DNA of 64,000 nt from Siphonodentalium dalli (GCA_032622095.1 CP136064.1:187286209-187350208), one strand, 5' to 3'; shown: positions 38,472-50,578, counted from the first letter of the stretch. A program made the numbers and translations. The notes: generated by a model not told the origin, from the letters alone.

Positions 38472-38972
38472 GTACATAGTTTGTGTACTGCATGGGAATG
38501 ATATAATCAGCATTTAAGTATAATAACACTGTCTTCTAAAATATGTGTTTCTGTACTAAACGCGTTAACAAATTTATTGCGAGCTTGAATCCTGCTGCCA
38601 TTGCCGAAGAACTCGACATGGTGGGTTTGCACAGGCCGGATTCCTCACCTCAGTTTTAAAAAAGTGAACATAAACATATAGGTTTAAACACGATACCGCA
38701 GGTCTAGGTGACGCGTTGTTCATCCTCGATTTCAACCTGACACAACAGGAACGGATAAAGCAGTAGTGCCTCTAATCGCAAGCTAAATAATCGTATGATT
38801 CCCTTATGCGAACCTCCGCGTTATATCGATAGTGAAAATTGTTAATTAAGATAACGAACATATTAATCGATTTTACTATAGATGAGAAGCGCTGAAAACA
38901 GTAATGATATGGCGTTATTTGTTTTTAATGTTTATTTAATTTTAATTTAATTTTGCTTGAGTTTTATAACCA

Positions 38973-39186
38973 TAACCCTTTCAGTGCAAGGTCCGATTTT
39001 TGTATCAACCCATATTTCCTTGATCATTTTTCAAATTTATTGATTATAACAATGTGATACATTGATGGAAAGAGCTCTTAGATCTATTTCCATCAATGTA
39101 TCACATTATTATAATCAATAAATTTGAAAAAATGATCAAGGAAATATGGGTTGATACAAAAATCGGACTTCGTACTGAAAGGGTTA
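38973..39186. repeat. 214-bp foldback element with TAACCCTTTCAGT ends
   Basis: The long arms start TAACCCTTTCAGTGCAAGG and include CGATTTTTGTATCAACCC and TTCCTTGATCATTTTTCAAA. They meet near 39072. The end motif resembles the ATGAAAGGGTTAA boundary of the repeats at 23.65 and 29.79 kb. Confidence 0.75.
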
Positions 39187-39534
39187 AACCGGCACTAAAC
39201 AACCTCAATCGACGATGCATCTGGTTTCGGTTTATGGAGGCTAGACCTAAGATGAAGATTCAGTCTTTTCTGAACCGTTGATGTCATTTCAATTTCAAAC
39301 TCGGCTTTGGTGTCTACATGTCACAATTGAAATAGTGTCACTCGATCATTACTCAGATATGGACGCGTTTCTAGAGTTTTTGCAATCGTCTCGCATGCCG
39401 ATATTTGAGACGAGGTGATTGTAGTGATCCAATCCAACGATACAATGATGGAACGTTTGCCCAGGTATCCACCAGCATATAATCATATATTTTGTTTAGA
39501 TCGAGTGTGATATTGCTAGAAGATAGAGCTTGCC

Positions 39535-39790
39535 ATCAGGGACATGGGTGATCTCTCATCCCCTCAACTTTGATCAGCATTTTCAACAATTAGAAATTTC
39601 TTGCCTGACACAGCATTACTTTGAAATATCAGACCAATAGTAATTCGAATGTTTCCTAATATTTCAATATTCCCCAACTAGTATTTCGAGCGAAATCGAG
39701 CTGGTTGCAAACTAAAAGTAGAATATTATCCTAATTACTTAGACTGAAATGCTATCAGTTGGAAATTTCCAACCATTGTGTGTTAGTTTT
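39535..39790. repeat. Dispersed AGTTGGAAATTTC repeat
   Basis: It has CTCAACTTTGATCAGCATTT, TTCAACAATTAGAAATTTC, and AGTTGGAAATTTCCAACC near 39759. Nothing coding; it lies in an intron. Confidence 0.55.
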
Positions 39791-40595
39791 GACATTTTGA
39801 TGTACCAGTTGGTAACAACCAACCCAAGAGGTATGGTTAGAGGCTTTCCGACCAGGGTATTCACAATTGCCAGCTGAACCCTTTTGAAACAGACCCCAAA
39901 AGTCCGGGAAATGCCGTTCCCAACCCCGCCCAATTGGGATAAACTTTTTCAAACCTGACACCCCCTATTGTTGCACCCTTTCCTAATGATGATGCTCGTG
40001 CAGTGATTAAAAGCACTCCCACACAACACCGGTGACACTCTTCTGTTCAGTTGCGACCATATCTGTGACATCGTTTTTTTTTTTTTCTTCAAGCAAGGTT
40101 AAGAAGATATTTTGAGATATTGGTTAATCGTTTCTTCGTATTTCATGATATGAGAAATTTAAAGGGCCAAGTAGTTTTCGAGGCATATGTTGATTCGCAT
40201 TTTGACTTTCGTGGATGTCTCAGTTTAGTTAAAGGGCCACACATTTACGACTGGGATTATGTATGAATATACTCCTTCGTGGGACAATCTTTTGGGTGAT
40301 GGTCTATTTATTGCATATATTTTAGACTAGGCCTAAGTAAGAATAAGTAGACTAAGTAATTGGAGGCAATTAATGCAAATATCACAAGCTATGCTACTGA
40401 AGTCTACTAAACTACGTGTCAGCAGGTACCTGGTGACGGGAGTGTCTCACACTCAACTTTGGCCAAAAGTTTCAACAGTTATGGATTTCATGCCTAACAC
40501 CATTAGTTCACCGACAAGTGCTCCCGGGTTGCATGCAACTTCAATAATCATGGGAGTAACACTAAAATAGTTATATATATAATTTTAGACGTTAA

Positions 40596-41109
40596 GGGCA
40601 CGGGTGGCGTTCGTTGCAGAAATATTCATATTTTTTCAAATCACCATCAACAGAAGGAAAATTAAAATATATATAGTTTTGTTCTTATGTCAAACATAAT
40701 CAGCGCGTAAATAGTATACTGTCATCAAGACGTACGTACGATGGTGTACGTAAACAAGAGCCTGCTCGTGTTACAGAAGTTGTGCTTCTGTTTATATAAC
40801 ACAGCGCAATTCTATTGGTTAATCATACTCAAATGATATAAACAATCTTTATTATTTCCATATCAGGAAAACAGTAACAAATAACGCTCTTTATGTTTAC
40901 CATATCCGGATCCAAACAAAAGCCAGGTAACGTAACGTTTTTTGCATTTGTTTACATAAAGGGAAAAAATTGACAATAACATATTGTTTATGCCATATAT
41001 CTGATTGGTCTAAGAACAAAGTCTGTCTATATTTTACTATTCTTTCTGTTTATGGCGGTTTTTGACGGAGGTGAATATTTTAACAGCATACCCACCGCCG
41101 CCCGTATTT
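40596..41109 (+). mobile_element. TTAA-family element within tandem unit 1
   Basis: TTAA stands at 40592-40595 and 41110-41113. The ends are GGGCACGGGTGGCGTT and the inverse of the related CGCCCGTATT; this unit has lost five bases (AACGC) near the right end compared with units 2 and 3. It was evidently present before the 1.28-kb unit was multiplied. Confidence 0.65.
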
Positions 41110-41874
41110 TTAAATTAAAAAAAAACAACTTATTCTGATTGGCGTCGAACGGTATTCAATTGAATAGCACATTGATAGCTAAACTTGATGTCCCTTGACC
41201 CTCTCTATACTAGACGGATTCTCCCATTCATTGTCAAAAGTATACACTGGAATGATATAATGTTCGTTTGGAGAGGTGTTCATGTATTAAGAGCAGACGA
41301 CAGACAGAAAAACAAATAACACAAGAACAGAATACTTCATATGCATTGGTGGCAAATGTGCAGATAATAACTTTAACACACGTTGAATGATTTTTGTTCT
41401 GGTTAATCGTTTCTTCGTATTTCATGATATGAGAAATTTAAAGGGCCAAGTAGTTTTCGAGGCATATGTTGATTCGCATTTTGACTTTCGTGGATGTCTC
41501 AGTTTAGTTAAAGGGCCACACATTTTCGACTGGGATTATGTATGAATATACTCCTTCGTGGGACAATCTTTTGGGTGATGGTCTATTTATTGCATATATT
41601 TTAGACTAGGCCTAAGTAAGACTAAGTAGACTAAGTAATTGGAGGCAATTAATGCAAATATCACAAGCTATGCTACTGAAGTCTACTAAACTACGTGTCA
41701 GCAGGTACCTGGTGACGGGAGTGTCTCACACTCAACTTTGGCCAAACGTTTCAACAGTTATGGATTTCATGCCTAACACCATTAGTTCACCGACAAGTGC
41801 TCCCGGGTTGCATGCAACTTCAATAATCATGGGAGTAACACTAAAATAGTTATATATATAATTTTAGACGTTAA

Positions 41875-42389
41875 GGGCACGGGTGGCGTTCGTTGCAGAA
41901 ATATTCATATTTTTTCAAATCACCATCAACAGAAGGAAAATTAAAATATATATAGTTTTGTTCTTATGTCAAACATAATCAGCGCGTAAATAGTATACTG
42001 TCGTCAAGACGTACGATGGTGTACGTAAACAAGAGCCTGCTCGTGTTACAGAAGTTGTGCTTCTGTTTATATAACACAGCGCAATTCTATTGGTTAATCA
42101 TACTCAAATGATATAAACAATCTTTATTATTTCCATATCAGGAAAACAGTAACAAATAACGCTCTTTATGTTTACCATATCCAGATCCAAAGAAAAGCCA
42201 GGTAACGTAACGTTTTTTGCATTTGTTTACATAAGGGGAAAAAATTGACAATAACATATTGTTTATGCCATATATCTGATCGGTCTAAGAACAAAGTCTG
42301 TCTATATTTTACTATTCTTCTGTGTATGGCGGTTTTTGACGGAGGTGAATATTTTAACAGCATACCCACCGCCAACGCCGCCCGTATTT
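41875..42389 (+). mobile_element. TTAA-family element within tandem unit 2
   Basis: Same element as in unit 1, between TTAA at 41871-41874 and 42390-42393. The right end is the fuller CCGCCAACGCCGCCCGTATT form. Confidence 0.65.
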
Positions 42390-43157
42390 TTAAATTAAAA
42401 AAAACAACTTATTCTGATTGGCGTCGAACGGTATTCAATTGAATAGCACATTGATAGCTAAACTTGATGTCCCTTGACCCTCTCTATACTAGACGGATTC
42501 TCCCATTCATTGTCAAAAGTATACACTGGAATGATATAATGTTCGTTTGGAGAGGTGTTCATGTATTAAGAGCAGACGACAGACAGAAAAACAAATAACA
42601 CAAGAACAGAATACTTCATATGCATTGATGGCAAATGTTCAGATAATAACTTTAACACACGTTGAATGAATGATTTTTGTTCTGGTTAATCGTTTCTTCG
42701 TATTTCATGATATGAGAAATTTAAAGGGCCAAGTAGTTTTCGAGGCATATGTTGATTCGCATTTTGACTTTCGTGGATGTCTCAGTTTAGTTAAAGGGCC
42801 ACACATTTACGACTGGGATTATGTATGAATGTACTCCTTCGTGGGACAATCTTTTGGGTGATGGTCTATTTATTGCATATATTTTAGACTAGGCCTAAGT
42901 AAGACTAAGTAGACTAAGTAATTGGAGGCAATTAATGCAAATATCACAAGCTATGCTACTGAAGTCTACTAAACTACGTGTCAGCAGGTACCTGGTGACG
43001 GGAGTGTCTCACACTCAACTTTGGCCAAACGTTTCAACAGTTATGGATTTCATGCCTAACACCATTAGTTCACCGACAAGTGCTCCCGGGTTGCATGCAA
43101 CTTCAATAATCATGGGAGTAACACTAACATAGTTATATATATAATTTTAGACGTTAA

Positions 43158-43675
43158 GGGCACGGGTGGCGTTCGTTGCAGAAATATTCATATTTTTTCA
43201 AATCACCATCAACAGAAGGAAAATTAAAATATATATAGTTTTGTTCTTATGTCAAACATAATCAGCGCGTAAATAGTATACTGTCGTCAAGACGTACGAT
43301 GGTGTACGTAAACAAGAGCCTGCTCGTGTTACAGAAGTTGTGCTTCTGTTTATATAACACAGCGCAATTCTATTGGTTAATCATACTCAAATGATATAAA
43401 CAATCTTTATTGTTTCCATATCAGGAAAACAGTAACAAATAACGCTCTTTATGTTTACCGTATCCGGATCCAAACAAAAGCCAGGTAACGTAACGTTTTT
43501 TGCATTTGTTTACATAGGGGGGGGAAAATTGACAATAACATATTGTTTATGCCATATATCTGATTGGTCTAAGAACAAAGTCTGTCTATATTTTACTATT
43601 CTTTCTGTTTATGGCGTTTTTTGACGGAGGTAAATATTTTAACAGCATACCCACCGCCAACGCCGCCCGTATTTT
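43158..43675 (+). mobile_element. TTAA-family element within tandem unit 3
   Basis: Same element as in units 1 and 2. The left TTAA is at 43154-43157; the right TTAA has decayed to TTTATA. Confidence 0.6.
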
Positions 43676-43999
43676 TATATTAAAAAAAACAACTTATTCT
43701 GATTGGCGTCGAACGGTATTCAATTGAATAGCACATTGATAGCTAAACTTGATGTCCCTTGACCCTCTCTATACTAGACGGATTCTCCCATTCATTGTCA
43801 AAAGTATACACTGGAATGATATAATGTTAGTTTGGAGAGGTGTTCATGTATTAAGAGCAGACGACAGACAGAAAAACAAATAACACAAGAACAGAATACT
43901 TCATATGCATTGGTGGCAAATGTTCAGATAATAACTTTAACACACGTTGAATGATTTTTTTTCTGTAGAAAGTGTTAACACACCGTGCAATCAGATCAA

Positions 44000-44275
44000 T
44001 GCTGTTCGAACGTATTTTCTCCTCCCGGTCGTTGGCCGTCCGTTCCCGTGAGTATTTTTGTCGACGTTTACATGCGGTCGGTTTTCGAAAAGATATGGAG
44101 CGGATTACAAGGTAATTCTATAATTCGTTCATGGCATCAGTTAGATGATATATTCAGTCGCATCCTCATCAATGGAAATAGTTCTTATAAATAAATTAAC
44201 CCAAACTAGGCCGCTACACCATGGAATGTCAGTCGAAAACTGGAAAAGTGCCATAATTCCCATTTATTACATATC
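44000..44275 (+). repeat. Repeat arm, left member of an inverted pair 11.7 kb apart
   Basis: Its copy lies inverted at about 55690-55995. Both share TTTACATGCGGTCGGTTTTC, ATGGAGCGGATTACAAGGTA, TCATGGCATCAGTTAGA and GTCGAAAACTGGAAAAGT. Both can be read as VYMRSVFEK-WSGLQGNSI, and both carry a donor-like TTACAAG|GTAATT. No known protein was recognised. Confidence 0.65.
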
Positions 44276-44279
44276 TATC

Positions 44280-44970
44280 AACGTAATTCGCATGATCGCA
44301 TGAGTTTCCAGGTGTGTGATAATTCTCAAAATAGCACTAGTGCAATCTGTCGACGGAACTATTTCATTCATGTTGTTAGACTGGTTCTCGCCGTTACTAT
44401 TTTAACTTTTTCAAAGCAAGGGCGACAATCCACTTGCCGAAATCGCAGCGCGCTGATTGGGTGGAAAATCTGGGAAAACCAAATTAACACCTTTGCCATC
44501 CTTTGCGCGGGTTGTTTGAACATAGGAATTCACGGTTTAAAAATTAATAAAATCCAATAAACAGAGTCGATATATCAGTTCCCCAAATAAAAATATAATC
44601 AAATACTGATATTAAATGAAAAATATGAGAAAATGGAGCTTGTCAGACCAGAGAATTTTAAATAGTTTAATGATATTTTGTATCGTAGATTTAACATGGG
44701 AATTCCCCATTCAACATTAATAATCGCAATAAAAATCGTTATATTGCATATTTAAACCTAAAACTTCGTGTGTGGAATTAAAATACGCATATGCTCGTAA
44801 AACAATCGAGTGCAAAACGTAATAATGCTTTATATTGAAGAACATAATTTTTTTTTTAACCTAAAATTCTGCGATTCAGCAGACGTCAATTTGTAAACAC
44901 ACCTTTCAATTACCGGAAATTCTTTCACTGTTCTCTGAGATTCACCAATTCAATTTAAGTTATACATCGA
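44280..44970. other. Leader region of the Crypton recombinase
   Basis: AT-rich DNA with no other gene. It should hold the promoter and 5' end of the Crypton, but no TATA box or terminal repeat could be fixed. The 86-codon frame at 44300 is not recognised. Confidence 0.4.
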
Positions 44971-44974
44971 TTTT

Positions 44975-46585
44975 ATGGACGATTTTATCGGAATTAAAAT
45001 GGAAAACACAGAAAGTTACGCAGAGTCTGCAGAGATGTCAGATGATAAGTTAACCCAGTTCTTTTTTGATGATTTTGAACTTTGTGACACTGACAGTCCA
45101 GAACTGGCAGAAGATCAAGTTCATGTTCCTGGCCCAAGTCATGTTACTGCAAACATCAGAGATCTACAAAGGTATATCCACAGTTCGCCTAAGGCTACAG
45201 CTACCGCTACCTCACAGACTACTACCAGTCCACTGAGCCCAGCAACAGCGACCATAAAGGACCTGCGGATGTACATAAACAGTAAGAAAAATCTAAACAC
45301 CAAAAGAAAGACAGATTCGTCAATAAGAAGATTTACTGAGTATCTTGAACAGAAAGATGTAGGCACACAACACCGTGAAATCAAGGATATTCCCTCACGA
45401 GAACTGGATGGACATATAGGCGGTTTCATATTGCATCTGAAAAAACCAGACGGCGTAACCGACTATGAGCCAGATACATTAACAGGGTTTCACCGAGGGA
45501 TTGACAGATATCTGAGGGATTCAGAATACTCGGAAAGCATCATTACTTCCGACAAGTTCCGAGTAAGCCGAGAAGTTCTTGCATCAAGACGTAAAGAATT
45601 AAAAGAGAAGGGACTTGGAAATAAACCCCAAAAAGCTGACGTGTTGACCGAAGAGGGCGAGGAGAAGCTGTGGGAGTGCGGCCAGCTTGGTATATCGAAC
45701 CCGGGAGCTTTGTTGAGGTTGGTGTGGTTCAATAACACTAAACTACTCGGATTCCGTGGTTCTCACGAAAACCAGCAGCTGAAATGGGGCGACATCGAGA
45801 TGAAGCAGAATGTTGGTGGTTTTGAGTATCTGGAATTCAATGAGCGGCGCTCCAAGACACGCGATGGAACGAATACAAACAACAGTCGACCCTTCCATCC
45901 GAAAATCTTTGGCAATAATGCAGATAAGTCCAGATGCCCGGTGACAGCCTACAAGCTGTATGCTAAAAACCGGCCAGCAAAAATGCAATTAAAAGACTCA
46001 CCATTTTATATAGCCGTCAACCAAAATCACCATATCTCGCCAAATGCATTATGGTTCAAGGCACAGCCAGTGGGTGTCAACAAAATCAGAACGATGCTGA
46101 AAGACATGGCGGTGGCAGCCGGTCTTCCTGGAAAAATTACAAACCATTCCCTCAGAAAGACAATGTGCACTCGGCTGTTACATGCTGGCGTCAACCCTCA
46201 AATGATCGCTCAGTTGTCTGGACATAAGAATGTCAATAGCATAAACAACTATGCTGTGGCATCTGACCAGCAGCAACAGAAAATGTGTGAAATTATACAG
46301 CCAACTGCGAACACTCAATTAAGTTTACCATCATCATCAAGTGATTTAAGACAGAAGATTCTCCATCATACTAAGCCTATAGAGTATCCTTCAAATTCAG
46401 CATCGAGTCAGATTGTAAGAAAGACATCAACTCCTACAGTTCAGGAAAGCATCCAAGGCATGTTTGCCAACGCGAACATTAGTGGTGGAACATTCAAAAT
46501 TAATGTTCAGATGATTTCAAGTTCCCAAGATGAACCACCAAGAAAATATCGTCGGTTGGCCATTACTGAATCTGATTCTGATTGA
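44975..46585 (+). CDS. Crypton-type tyrosine recombinase (DUF3504-like), intact ORF
   Basis: This is an uninterrupted 536-codon frame. Residues 1-90 are acidic then Ser/Thr-rich. Residues 92-215 form a helical DNA-binding-like region (IKDLRMYIN, then SIRRFTEYLEQKDV). The catalytic domain spans about 220-430: R261 in LLGFRGSHENQQLKWGDI, a possible Lys at 294, H391-S-L-R394, H417 in LSGHKN and Y426 in NNYA. This is the R-H-x-x-R-H-Y signature of tyrosine recombinases. The wording (LLGFRG, W.DI, RCPVTAYKLYA, SLRKTMCTRL) matches the Crypton-derived proteins related to KIAA1958, ZMYM2 and QRICH1. Cryptons move by recombination through a circular intermediate and lack long terminal repeats, so the element's ends cannot be set here. 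The C-terminal ~95 residues are Ser-rich, ending RRLAITESDSD. An AATAAA lies at 46769. All catalytic residues are present; it may be a recently active element or a co-opted gene. Confidence 0.85.
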   Translation: MDDFIGIKMENTESYAESAEMSDDKLTQFFFDDFELCDTDSPELAEDQVHVPGPSHVTANIRDLQRYIHSSPKATATATSQTTTSPLSPATATIKDLRMYINSKKNLNTKRKTDSSIRRFTEYLEQKDVGTQHREIKDIPSRELDGHIGGFILHLKKPDGVTDYEPDTLTGFHRGIDRYLRDSEYSESIITSDKFRVSREVLASRRKELKEKGLGNKPQKADVLTEEGEEKLWECGQLGISNPGALLRLVWFNNTKLLGFRGSHENQQLKWGDIEMKQNVGGFEYLEFNERRSKTRDGTNTNNSRPFHPKIFGNNADKSRCPVTAYKLYAKNRPAKMQLKDSPFYIAVNQNHHISPNALWFKAQPVGVNKIRTMLKDMAVAAGLPGKITNHSLRKTMCTRLLHAGVNPQMIAQLSGHKNVNSINNYAVASDQQQQKMCEIIQPTANTQLSLPSSSSDLRQKILHHTKPIEYPSNSASSQIVRKTSTPTVQESIQGMFANANISGGTFKINVQMISSSQDEPPRKYRRLAITESDSD

Positions 46586-46599
46586 AATGAACAGTTCAT

Positions 46600-47585
46600 C
46601 CTTACAGTTGTGATATTGAATCATAGTATAAATTATTGTAATACATCTATAAATTTGATTTAAAAATTTAAAATTTCTGTGTACATGTACTGATGTAGTT
46701 ACATACTAATATATCATGCAATATGGGGATGAATCTAAGTTGCGATAAAATTAAACAAATATAGTGGAATAAAATGTACATGTTGTTTGAATTGGAAATG
46801 GCAACAGGTCGGGCACACATCCAAAATCAGCCATACATTTGAATTATGCAAGCCGTTGTGTTATTACGTTACAAAAATTACAAGGCGATATCATATAACG
46901 AGTTCAAATAACTTCAATGCGCCCAAAAATTACAAGGCCATACTAGTACCATGTAACAAGTTCGAATAACTTTGATGCGCAATGTTATTCAATTAAGTTG
47001 CACTCTCGATAATCATAAATGTGTATACGAATTGCAACAAATGAAAATAATAAATAATTGTAAGCTGAAATCAATTTAAGAACCATAAATCAGATTTGAA
47101 GGTAATAATATTTTCTATGTGTAGCCGACCTGTTAAATAAGTATAAGATTAAACATGTATACATGTGTAGGACTACAGCATAGCCATAGATGCCAGTACT
47201 CTGGTAGTGGTCAACAATTTAAATTTGCGATAACTTACCCAAACACATCGCAGCGATGTTCATATTGGTCTATGAATCATCTTTTTGTTGCGATATAAAT
47301 CCTAATTCAGTCTCAGGCAATATTTTTTGTTTTTCACAAACAATTTCGAAAAAATTACTTCCGCATTCCGAAAATCGAAATTGCTTAAGTTGGGCATTTA
47401 GCACTAAATCCATGAATGAACAGATTTTCCACTTCACTGCATAACCTGAATCCAATCACGACAATAAAGAAACAATAATCTATCAATCGATGAGATGATT
47501 CATTCATTCAAGTAGTTTCATTTCAAGAATGTATTTGTCGAGGCACAGAATTTAATTTCAAACGCCATGATTAAAGATCTGTACC
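46600..47585. other. No gene; 58-bp direct duplication
   Basis: AAAAATTACAAGGC...GAGTTCAAATAACTT and its near copy lie at about 46871-46980. The remainder is AT-rich without coding signal. Confidence 0.45.
46769..46774 (+). promoter_or_regulatory. Candidate polyadenylation signal of the Crypton recombinase
   Basis: AATAAA lies 184 bp after the stop codon of the recombinase frame, the nearest canonical signal seen on this strand. In AT-rich DNA it can occur by chance. Confidence 0.35.
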
Positions 47586-47589
47586 TGTA

Positions 47590-48541
47590 TTAGGTTCAGC
47601 GTAGGATCCTTCCGGATATAAGTACGCTGGTGCTGGATCAGTATGATGGTGTTTGACTGCTGGATGATGTTGTCTCCATCAGTGAGGCACATGCACTTTC
47701 CTCAAGCTGATTCCATTCCAGGATAGTTTTGGAGAAGAATGAATGTTTAAGTTCCTTTGTGTCGGCCTTGATCAGCTTGAAGGGTTTTGAGTTATTACAC
47801 TCATAATTTTTCACGATGTTTTGTGATTGATAACCCTCGAAGTGTTTAGCAACGATCTTTCGGCCCACTTTTTTGTCGATTAGTATGTCATGGGTTGTGA
47901 CAGATGGTAACTTCCCGTCAACTATCTTACGGAAGAGTGTCAACCTCTGTGTGCGTCTTCTATCTTGGAGTGGGTGGAGTCCTAGATGGTCTTTCATGGC
48001 TGTAACAGCTCCTTCTTCCCTGGATCTCCAGTCATTGGTGATAAATCTGGCGGCTCGTTTCTGGATCCGTTCAATTGCATCGATGTCTTTTTGCAGGAAC
48101 GGATCCCATACCTCAGCAGCATAGTCGAGTTGAGATCTTACCAACGTCTCGTATGCTATTTGCTTGCTCTTTGATGGTGCCCGATGGAGGTTTCTTCTGA
48201 GGAAGCCGAGTGTACTGCTTGCCTTGTTCGTCATCTTATTTATGTGATTTGTCCAAGATAGGTCGCTAGATAGTGTGACTCCAAGATAAGGGGTATCATC
48301 GACTGCTTGCAGGATGTGATTGCAGAGCTTGTACATATGGGTGGTCTTTGGTCTTATTGACATCACGAAGCATTTTTTGGAATTGAATCTCATACCCCAG
48401 TCGTCTGCCCATTTTTCTAGATGATTGAGGTCTTGCTGGAGTGCTTCGTGATCCCTTTGAGATGTTATTTGTCGATAGAGGAGACAGTCGTCTGAAAAGA
48501 GACGTGTTTGTGATGTTACACATTCTGGCAGGTCGTTTTGG
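47590..48541 (-). mobile_element. 5'-truncated jockey/CR1-like LINE fragment
   Basis: On the minus strand an open frame runs from about 48541 to a stop at 47638. It enters in the reverse transcriptase just before catalytic motif C, read as LFSDDCLLYR (the two Asp codons at 48487-48492; SDD where YADD or FADD is usual). It continues through EKWADDWGMRFNSKKC, PYLGVTLSSDLSW, and the thumb/C-terminal block LVRSQLDYAAEVWDP with IERIQKRAARFI. The 3' tail continues to about 47590. Sequence before NDLPE at about 48537 no longer resembles a reverse transcriptase, as expected of 5' truncation during target-primed insertion. The remaining frame has no stops, so the insertion is fairly young. The clade assignment is from the C-terminal wording only. 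Confidence 0.8.
47638..48393 (-). pseudogene. Reverse transcriptase C-terminal open frame of the LINE fragment
   Basis: This is the 251-codon methionine-initiated part of the truncated LINE. It lacks the endonuclease and the palm up to motif C, so it cannot make an active enzyme. The internal ATG is not a real start; the frame stays open upstream to about 48541. The C-terminal Ser/Thr-rich end (SLMETTSSSSQTPSY) precedes the stop. Confidence 0.6.
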
Positions 48542-48690
48542 GTCGAGGTCGCTCGCGGATAGACGGGTTCCCTGTCTGGTTGTTGCGTTAACCCTAAGAT
48601 GCCGTTAAAACTGAATTAAATTCACATTTTCTGTACCGGAGATGTACGATTGTGATTCAACTTGCTATGATACAATGATATGTAATAAAA

Positions 48691-48855
48691 ATAGAACCGC
48701 ATTAGTGTCTGGATTTTGACGAAATTATCGCACTCGATTTGTTGGCGGAACGCGATACCTCTCGTGCGGGACTGCGTCCCGCACTCGAGGTATCGCTCCG
48801 CCAACAAATCTCGTGCGATAATTTCGTCAAAATCCAGACACTAATGCGGTTCTAT
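48691..48855. repeat. 165-bp near-perfect foldback (MITE-like)
   Basis: The left arm starts ATAGAACCGCATTAGTGTCT and the right arm ends with its reverse complement at 48855. The arms are about 80 bp with almost no spacer (centre near 48773, around GGGACTGCGTCCC). It lies about 150 bp from the truncated LINE. There are no coding signals; the mirror-image open frames on both strands are products of the palindrome. Confidence 0.8.
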
Positions 48856-48859
48856 CTAT

Positions 48860-50575
48860 TTATCGGCGTCCCCACCAGTTTGTTTCGGCAGACACGTTTT
48901 ACCAAATTCCGAGTCCAATTATACCTGAGACAAGTGGTGCCCAATTCGGAGTCAAATGACACCCGAGACAAGTGATACTTTAGTGGGGTCAAAGCAATCA
49001 AATAGCAAACATAAACAAAATTCGAAGTATAGAATTGAACATTTTGTATGCAAAAAAATTACTACGCTGTGTTCGAAATTTGACATCGCCCGGGTTATGC
49101 TATGCTGTGACATAAATTTGATGGACTGACTAATATCACGACTGGATGATCAGGTCTGGGAACACCGCAAACTAGTCCACAATAGATTAAATCATCTACA
49201 TGTATGATATATGAATTCATCTACATTGTGTACAAAAGTTGCTATCTGGTTCCATGGGAAATAATTGCATCAGTATAGGCCGTAAATTTTACTGATCAAA
49301 CCTTTTTCAAATGATTGGTGAAATTATTCATCCTGATAAATGAGCCTGGTCAGGTCTATTCTGGTACATCCTGAATACCGACTATTATAGTTTTCCCAGA
49401 CCTGATGATTAATTATTGGTATGCTGACTGAAACCTAACGCTTCCACACTGCACATGTTCACAATTATTTATAAGTAAAACATGGAACCTCTTTTATTTT
49501 ATAGAGATCAAAAGAGCCAATGGGAGGGATACTGCATGTTCGCCAACATCATAGGCCGGGCGAAAACTCAAATATTAGCTGTACGGCGTTTTGTGAATAA
49601 ATTAATAACATAAATATTTCTTAGTCTCATTATTAGTTAATTTATGCTATCCTAAGGGTATGGTACGTTCACACACTGGGATATTTCTGGTGAATTGTTT
49701 ACTGAATTTTCGTCGCAGGCTATTGTTTGTTAATACACAAATCACAAACTGTTCAAACTGCATTTGTCAGATAGAACAACATGAGAACTATGCTTGCGGT
49801 AACCCTTGGAATATCTGGAAATTACAGGCGAATTTCAGAGAACTGACAGTACCACTGTCACTTGTGAAACGTCAGAGATATGGTTTCTAATGTCGTTACT
49901 AGTAAACAGAATCTTTACTAATTACCAAATTTCAGTTGGTTCAATGCTCAATTTAATATTTTCAGCATAATCCATCGTCCAAAGAAGGGGCAGTAGTATA
50001 AACAAACGTATCATTGCTTTCGCTCTCTTTGTTTCAAGCTTTCGGCCCGATCTGGACCATCATCGGGAAAAATACAATTTTGGAACACAAATGCATTAGA
50101 TTAGCATACATTCGCGCAATGAGTCAACACACTCCCGTTAAACCAGACGTTGCTTAGCACGGCGTGGGCCCATGGTAACGTTTCCGCGTCGTATTTGGTA
50201 ATCTACTTCTATATATCGGTGTGGAATGACTTGTTTTCGTGTTAAAACCATTGCCATTGCATATCGTCTCTACTATATAGTCTCTCTCATTTCCTGTCGA
50301 TCAGTTTGACATTCAATATTATGCAACTGGATTTTATACGCAGTATTTTGGTTAATTTCTCGCAACCGAGACATACTGCGACACATTGGCTGTAAAAAAG
50401 TTTTTAGGAAAATTTCACAGCGTGTGAACATACCCTAAGCCAAAATATATGTGTGGTGGATGAGTCTATAAGGACTGCTGAATTGACCCCAAATGGAAAA
50501 AAACTATAACTCGATCACAACCAAAATTTGGAGACAATCATTTTGTATTCAAATCAACTCTCTGTTGGGCAAAAT
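48860..50575. other. No gene seen
   Basis: Only short frames occur. The longest, 76 codons at 49660, has no recognised domain. No long repeat was noticed. Confidence 0.45.
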
Positions 50576-50578
50576 CAA

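Larger units (their letters stand above)
40121..43963 (+). repeat. Three tandem copies of a 1.28-kb unit
   Basis: The units start at 40121, 41400 and 42683 (steps of 1279 and 1283 bp) and differ by only a few percent. Each begins TGGTTAATCGTTTCTTCG (in the first unit), contains a short frame beginning MQISQAMLL, one ~515-bp TTAA-family element (40596-41109, 41875-42389, 43158-43675), and a dispersed-repeat segment with AGCAGACGACAGACAG. The 65-codon frame is not a gene: the same DNA (CTCAACTTTGGCCAAA...TTTCAACAG) belongs to a dispersed non-coding repeat also seen at 5.5, 16.8 and 39.5 kb. Confidence 0.9.

Noticed and set aside
40373-43132. Three copies of a 65-residue frame MQISQAMLL...
   Set aside because: The conservation comes from the recent 1.28-kb duplication. 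The DNA belongs to a dispersed non-coding repeat that has stops in its other copies.
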